From positions 248,001 to 312,000 of the forward strand of contig MOWL01000093.1 of the NCBI GenBank assembly GCA_002110485.1: 64,000 nt of DNA. The letters run 5' to 3'. The position numbers were made by a program, and so were the translations under genes. Source of the DNA: Emergomyces orientalis. Its lineage: Eukaryota; Ascomycota; Eurotiomycetes; Onygenales; Ajellomycetaceae. Shown piece after piece: positions 59,329 to 64,000 of this stretch (the stretch's first letter is position 1; each line of letters opens with the position of its first letter). The notes beneath the pieces were generated by a model. It worked only from the letters and a program-made list of their open reading frames with translations, was not told where the DNA came from and did not search any database.

Positions 59329-60198
59329 TTATTCTCCACCCTTATTCTTCTTCTTTTGTTCGACCTTGAGGAGCAAGGCCCGGTTGATACGAGGCAAGAC
59401 ACCCCCGAACGCGATTGTTGCGCGGATGAGCGTATCTAACTCTTCATCGCCACGGATCGCTAGTTGAAGATGGCGGGGGGTGATACGCTTGACCTTCAGA
59501 TCTTTGGCGGCGTTACCTGCGAGTTCGAGAACTTCAGCAGTAAGGTATTCGAGAACAGCGGTGACGTAAACGGCAGCTGTTGTATTCGAAAGTTAGAGGG
59601 TTGGAGGAAAATTTAGGGATTCAACACAGCGCGTTGAGCCGGAAGGGCCGGGCTAGATAAAACAAGGCAAATAGGCAACAATGATTGGAATATTACGAGT
59701 CATATCACACCTTTAGCACCAACACGCATCTTGTTTTGCGTGTTGTTCTTCAGAAAACGCTTGACACGGCCGCAGGGGAACTAATGTATATATGCTGTCA
59801 GCCCAAATTGTGCACCAGGTACCTGTAGTGTGTAATTCAAGAAGCAAAGTTGATGAAATGTGTCCATCCCGCAGACACATGGCGACAAAACGTCGAGAAT
59901 CCATCAAACCCAAGGCGCCAGAGGACCGTGTGTGGTAAAAAAAGCAGGGGTTCTACCACAGTTTGTTGTCACTCGAGACGCGTTGAAGGTCGGAATCACT
60001 AGTTGAGTAGCTGGATAGGCGCATGGAGTCGATCAGGATGCCGGCAAAGAGCGGGAGATGCAGACCTATCCGATTTGCTTCTAGTTGGGGAATACGAACC
60101 TGTAAGCCAGCCTTTGCGCTGTGAGATTTCTGAGTTTTCCCCGCAGCATCCTTTGGAGCGCCCTTGCCTCCAACGGACTTTCCTTTACCACCAGGCAT
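59329..60198 (-). CDS. HTZ1: Histone variant H2A.Z
   Basis: Three minus-strand exons: 60198-60100, 59780-59711 and 59576-59329, phases 0 and 1, giving 138 residues. The order is a Lys/Gly-rich tail MPGGKGKSVGGKG, then SHSAKAGLQFPCGRVKRFLK, NNTQNKMRVGAKAAVYVTAV, LEYLTAEVLELAGNAAKDLK, RHLQLAIRGDEELDTLIRAT and IAFGGVLPRINRALLLKVEQ. The VGAKAAVYVTAVLEYLTAEV and GDEELDTLI stretches are specific to H2A.Z rather than canonical H2A. The protein ends KKKNKGGE without the SQ motif of H2A.X-like forms. It marks promoters and is placed by the SWR1 complex. Intron 1 (319 bases) has donor GTTCGT, required to join AGLQ to FPCG. Confidence 0.97.
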
Positions 60199-61391
60199 AT
60201 CGAAAACGAGGCAGATATCGAGTCGCAAAAACGGGTATGTCGCGTCGGGAGATGAACAGAATCGATGACGGGCAAGCGTGGACGAGGAGACGGGGAGACG
60301 GCGTGGCAAAGTTCGCGTTGTTGACGGATGGAGGCCAGAAATCCAGCAGCGAACTTTGTGATCGCTTAAGAAAAGACAGAAATAGCGTTGCAGTGCCGCG
60401 CTAGTCCCAATCCGGGCATCCACCTCAACTGCACCAAAGCAGCAACATTCACAAAAAGTTAGTTGAAGCAGAGATATGCCTATGGGAGATGGCGACACTT
60501 TGGCAGAAATAGAAGTGCCAATAGAACTGGGGGAGTAGAAAGAACAGGAAGAGCTTGATCTTCCTGTCTGGTTGGTTTCTAGCCATTCCCTTTGGCAGCA
60601 GGGCCATATTTCACTGGGGGTTTTTTTCCCCTGTAGGCCTGGCGAAATGTGTCCATGAAGGCTAAATTGTCAGTGAGTGAAAGGCAAAACATGGCAGCAA
60701 AGTAGATACAGCCATCACTAAATGGCCAGATAGTGTCTGGAGCCAGAATAAACCGCAGTCCATTGACAGGTCATGGGTGAATGTCCTATCCCCTTCCACA
60801 GCAGAAATTGGCGAAGGCGTCGAGCACTTGAGGCGGGTGTGGATGATGGCAGCCGCCGATTATGTCATCGGTAGATCCACGTGATATCAACTGTATCTAG
60901 CCACATTCAGGGGCTGATTGTCTTCAACTGACACTTATCATTCTAAACTTTCACAATGAATCTGAAATATAACTGTAAGTCCCTGATATTCATTGTTTAG
61001 ATATCTAGAATGATGAAGAAAGGAAAGATTCATTCCTGTATCTTCCAATTTCCTGTCACAAGGAACCCTTCCAAAGGTCTCTGAAGCTATGATTCACTTT
61101 TGTCATGACAAAGGAAGGAAAGCAACGATATGAAATGAAAACATTTTAGCTTTTTTTTTGCTTAAAAGCTCGAAAGCTCTTTATATATATAAATATTTAT
61201 ATACACCTTCGCAACTGGTGTACGCCTACATCTACTGAACATAAACATCCAGAGCTTTGCCCCCCCGGCGCCCCGGCCCCCCGCCCCGGCCCCCCAATTT
61301 CACCAGACCCAGCCATCCACACCAAACTACTCCTTATAACAGTACGCATTACACTTTCTCCTCATTAAGCAAGAGAAAAGGAAAAAGAAAA
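60199..61391. other. Divergent upstream region of H2A.Z, with a C/G-rich tract
   Basis: The first 300 bases are the probable 5' UTR and promoter of H2A.Z; plus-strand frames here are antisense to it. A C-rich tract (runs of four to six C with single G breaks) lies at 61260-61297, about 95 bases before the next plus-strand ATG. Confidence 0.5.
61260..61297 (+). repeat. C-rich tract CCCCCC(G)n
   Basis: Five or more runs of four to six C separated by single G or GG are directly readable. The minus strand could form a G-quadruplex. It lies just upstream of the small Cys-rich ORF. Confidence 0.75.
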
Positions 61392-61688
61392 ATGTGCGAA
61401 GACGTCACGGAAGTCTACGAATTCTGTCGGCACCACGGCAAATCCTATGTCCGCCCTTGTTTAAATGGGCCCCAGTGTGATGAGCTCATTTCCGTGGACC
61501 TGATCATCATGTCCTTTTGCCCATGTTGCTTTCAAATCGGTGTGGATGTGGATGATTTCGGTTGTGATCGAGGTGGAGACCTAGTAGGATCAGAGGTTGG
61601 TTTGCATGCGATTGCTCCATCGATCATGAAGGGGTTGGAGTACGACATGCATGATGTGGGGCGGTGGATTGGGGGCGGCTGGTTTTAA
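61392..61688 (+). CDS. Small cysteine-rich protein (hypothetical)
   Basis: A single open frame of 98 residues from the ATG at 61392; an upstream in-frame codon run to 61257 is C-tract low complexity and unlikely to be translated. The start MCEDVTEVYEFCRHHGKSY followed by RPCLNGPQC and SFCPCC recalls the fungal family of short 'MC..I...Y..CGH......C' proteins with scattered Cys and His that may bind zinc. The second half (VGRWIGGGWF at the end) is less typical, so a further intron or a wrong 3' end is possible. No signal peptide. Existence and function are both uncertain. Confidence 0.5.
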   Translation: MCEDVTEVYEFCRHHGKSYVRPCLNGPQCDELISVDLIIMSFCPCCFQIGVDVDDFGCDRGGDLVGSEVGLHAIAPSIMKGLEYDMHDVGRWIGGGWF

Positions 61689-61925
61689 GCATGTGAAGGA
61701 AATCTGGCGGGATGAATTGGGGGAGGGTGAGTCGATTCTGTTTTAGCTTAAAGTGTCAGGTTATTCCTTGTTGGCTGGATGTTTCTCATAGATCTGACTG
61801 TGGTTATATCGAAAAATTCCAGCAAACGAGTCTTTCGGATCTCATATTCAAGACATGATAACACTGATTATATTGTAGAGGGGGAAATATCAAGTACACG
61901 TATTTGTATTTTGAAGGCGTTAGTA

Positions 61926-63063
61926 CTAATTGTATCGAGCAGGCCAGTACTTCTGCACGAATTCCAGAGGCTCTTCCAGCCACGGCGTGGCCATGGTATG
62001 GTTATTGTCAAAGGAATGCTCGCCAGTCTGGTATGTCAAATGCAGTGGAACCTCCGGCTTCAGTTTCCTGAGTTTCGCTGCCCACGCCTCGGTCTGTTGC
62101 CAGGGAATCTACAATTTTTGTCAGCAATTTATTCCGATTACTAGGCCGTTTTTACACGCATTCTACGGGGTGCAATGAAATCTAGTTACTTACTAGCTGG
62201 TCCTCTTTCGAATGATATAACAGAATCGGCGGTATATTTCCCGCCGTCTCCAAACTGATCGCCGGATCAATCCACGCCTTATCCCCCGAGATGTCACAGA
62301 GTTGGCGAGCCATGAGCAACGCGCCAAAAAGTGCCCCCCTGGGACCAAACCTGGCTCGGGAACAGATCTCCCCCGGCTCTATCGTTGCCATATGCTCCTC
62401 AATCAATGAATATGGATACATCTCCAGCGCCTTGGCAACCTCCTCAACCCGCGTCTCTGGCATGAGACAAATGCCGCCCAGGTCGATTGCTGGGTACTGC
62501 AGAAAGAGAGCCTTGATGGACAGGCTGGTCATGTCGAGAAGCGCTGTCTGTGCCGCGTGGTATCCTCCCGCGCTCTCTCCGGCTACGAGCAGATTGTTTA
62601 TATCCAGTTGGAGACTCGGGAGAGATTCGTAGACGACATGAGACATTTCCTGCTCAACCCATTTCCAGAAGGAGCGCGTGTCCTCAACGCCATCTACGAT
62701 CTCGTGCTCAGGGCGCAGTCGGTAATCAGGCGCGAGAATTACAGCGCCGTGCTTGAGTGCCAGTTCCAGAAAGCTAGCGTTGTTGTTATGTTAGCGTTAG
62801 ACTGTTTCTTTTAGAAAGACAGAGGGACAAACTGCATACAATGGTCTCATTGAGGCCTCAGCCTCGCCTTCGCAGAAGCCACCGCCATGAAACCTCACCA
62901 GCAAAGGTCGTGGACCTGATGGGAGTTGCTTGGGGATAATGAAAACGGCATGGATGGCGTGGGAGTCGACGTATTTGTAGGTGGTGCGGTAGACGTCGAA
63001 CTGGGCGAGGAGTTTCTGGGAGTTTTCAGACTGAGTTTCGGGGTGAATAGAGAAGGGTTCCAT
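61926..63063 (-). CDS. Alpha/beta hydrolase, HSL-type esterase/lipase
   Basis: Three minus-strand exons: 63063-62840, 62773-62194 and 62108-61926, phases 2 and 0, giving 328 residues. Landmarks are the oxyanion-hole motif LVRFHGGGFCEGEA, then APDYRLRPEHEIVDGVEDT, the nucleophile elbow LLVAGESAGGYHAAQTAL (Ser in GESAGG), a later IPPILLYHSKEDQLIPWQQT (catalytic Asp region, SKEDQL) and the His in QTGEHSFDNNHT. This is the hormone-sensitive-lipase-like (alpha/beta hydrolase fold 3) layout found in many fungal secondary esterases. There is no signal peptide, so it is probably cytosolic. The substrate is unknown. The copia debris lies 200 bases upstream of its start. Confidence 0.88.
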
Positions 63064-63263
63064 GATGGGAAATTAGTAGAGATATAATGGTCCGCAGTCT
63101 TCCGCCAGAATTAGTTAGGTAGTTAATTTATCGAGCAATCTACAAGTGGGAGGTGGGGGTATACGTGAAAGTGTACGAGTTTGGCTCTATCTTGATGGCG
63201 GACGGACACCCTAGAAATAGATATTCAAACCGGCCTAATACCATGACCACGACATGGAGAGCT
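63064..63263. other. Short gap between esterase start and copia debris
   Basis: About 200 bases of AT-rich sequence upstream of the esterase ATG; nothing recognised. Confidence 0.45.
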
Positions 63264-64000
63264 TCATTCTGCTGAGTCTATTCTGTCAGTGTTCTTAATA
63301 CTCAATGGTTTCTGGTGCTCCCGCGGGGTGTTCCTTAGATCCGTAACATTATATAAATTGACTCTAGCTGAGAGCTTATCCGCGGGTTTTTTAAAACTGT
63401 AAAGATGAGTGTAGACATTCACATCTAGCTCTCTGAAATGAATAAGTTGTGGAGAGATGTTCATGAGAGCATAAAAAGAAATCATATGAGAACTGTGTAC
63501 AGAGTCTTTCTCAGCAGCATCAGTATACCAAAATTTCATGTTATAGAAAATAGTGGATGTAGGCATGTTGTTTATAATTATCATCAGTCTCTAGAATATC
63601 TGCCCAAAATTTCTTAGAAATATTCTTATCTATAAGGACTGCCCTGGCACGTGCCATAATCATATGAATTCCACGTTCAGATACGCCGTCCTGGTGTGGA
63701 GAATAGAGGGTAGTGGGTTCCCAAACTGTGCTGTGCACCGCCGTCATTGTGATCATTCTAGTTAAATGAAAAACACCATCGATGTCGGTTCTGACGTAGG
63801 CGGGAGGCGTAAAACCAAGATTCCTCATGAATTGAATTCAATGCTTGTAAAAATTGACAGCTTGATTCTTTGTATGCAAAAAATAAATCCATCTGTAATG
63901 GATGGCATCATCTGTAATAAGCATATAATATTTAGTCCCCTGGCGAGATTTGATAGGGTGGTCAGACATTTCATCTAGCGTACATCCTCCGCCAGCAAGG
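63264..64000 (-). mobile_element. Degraded Ty1/copia-type retrotransposon (integrase part), runs off right edge
   Basis: On the minus strand two frames carry the copia integrase core. The first, entering from the edge, reads TKYYMLITDDAIHYRWIYFL, then VRTDIDGVF, YSPHQDGVSERGIHMIMARA and NISKKFWADILE; it is interrupted by an in-frame TGA at about 63826. After about 63590 the sequence continues in another frame with NNMPTSTIFYN and DVNVYTHL, the copia post-integrase segment. A stop plus a frameshift mean it is dead. No LTR, reverse transcriptase or primer-binding site is within the window, so its length is unknown. The assignment rests on the DxG/SPHQDG-E-type integrase pattern. Confidence 0.8.

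Noticed and set aside
60003..60404. 133-codon plus-strand frame
   Set aside because: Antisense to H2A.Z exon 1 and its leader; no domain.
1..64000. Secondary-metabolite or other biosynthetic cluster
   Set aside because: No PKS, NRPS, terpene synthase or cluster-type regulator; neighbours are unrelated housekeeping genes.
1..64000. CRISPR array or prophage
   Set aside because: Eukaryotic DNA with introns; no spaced direct-repeat array is present.

Overview
The window is nuclear DNA from a filamentous ascomycete, most likely a eurotiomycete; the order Onygenales is a guess from the proteins' look. The reasons are short spliceosomal introns (about 43 modelled, mostly 50-150 nt) with GT..AG ends and CTGAC/CTAAC-type branch points, fungal-only families (CFEM, DUF6601-like, allantoate-permease MFS, fungal Orc6), a tRNA gene with an intron, and decayed transposon and kinase-like sequence. 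I could build 19 complete protein-coding gene models from homology-guided splicing, one edge-truncated gene, two less certain small ORFs, one frameshifted gene, one clear pseudogene, one tRNA, one MITE-like inverted repeat and one degraded copia element.

Layout. 1-4.96 kb: N-terminus of an NLR/DUF676-type protein (-), a frameshifted DUF6601-like membrane protein (+) and a small secreted protein (+). 8.1-8.8 kb: CFEM GPI-anchored protein (-). 8.8-14.0 kb: gene desert. 14.0-22.0 kb: a compact housekeeping block with DNA polymerase delta subunit 4 (-), an acetamidase-type amidase (-), Orc6 (+) and the queuosine salvage glycosylase Qng1 (-). 24.4-30 kb: SUMO E1 subunit Uba2 (+), a mitochondrial-type 3-oxoacyl-ACP reductase (-), an inverted-repeat element and tRNA-Ala(AGC) (-). 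30.3-37.3 kb: elongin C (+), tRNA-splicing endonuclease subunit Sen54 (-), a small coiled-coil protein (+) and an arrestin-like protein (-). 40.0-46.3 kb: a stop-ridden phosphotransferase-like pseudogene (+), cyclophilin Cyp10/PPIL3 (+), Zpr1 (-) and an RNase P/MRP Rpr2-type protein (-). 48.7-56.5 kb: two transporters, allantoate-type and hexose-type (+). 59.3-64 kb: histone H2A.Z (-), a small Cys-rich ORF (+), an HSL-type esterase (-) and copia integrase debris (-) running off the right edge.

The genes do not form a pathway or a biosynthetic cluster. The middle is ordinary housekeeping: replication (Pol delta subunit, Orc6), chromatin (H2A.Z), SUMO activation, tRNA maturation (Sen54, Rpr2 family, an intron-containing tRNA gene) and tRNA-base salvage. 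The edges are accessory and decayed. I did not find a convincing new multi-gene system. The most unusual sequence-level signal is a repeated non-consensus 5' splice site, GTTCGT, at the first intron of four unrelated genes (UBA2, SEN54, the allantoate-type permease and H2A.Z). Next are two over-represented short intergenic words (TGTACAGTACA and TACTCCGTA) and two introns with nearby competing acceptors.

Limits: all exon boundaries were drawn by eye from frame, splice signals and remembered family sequence; no alignment, RNA or profile search was run.
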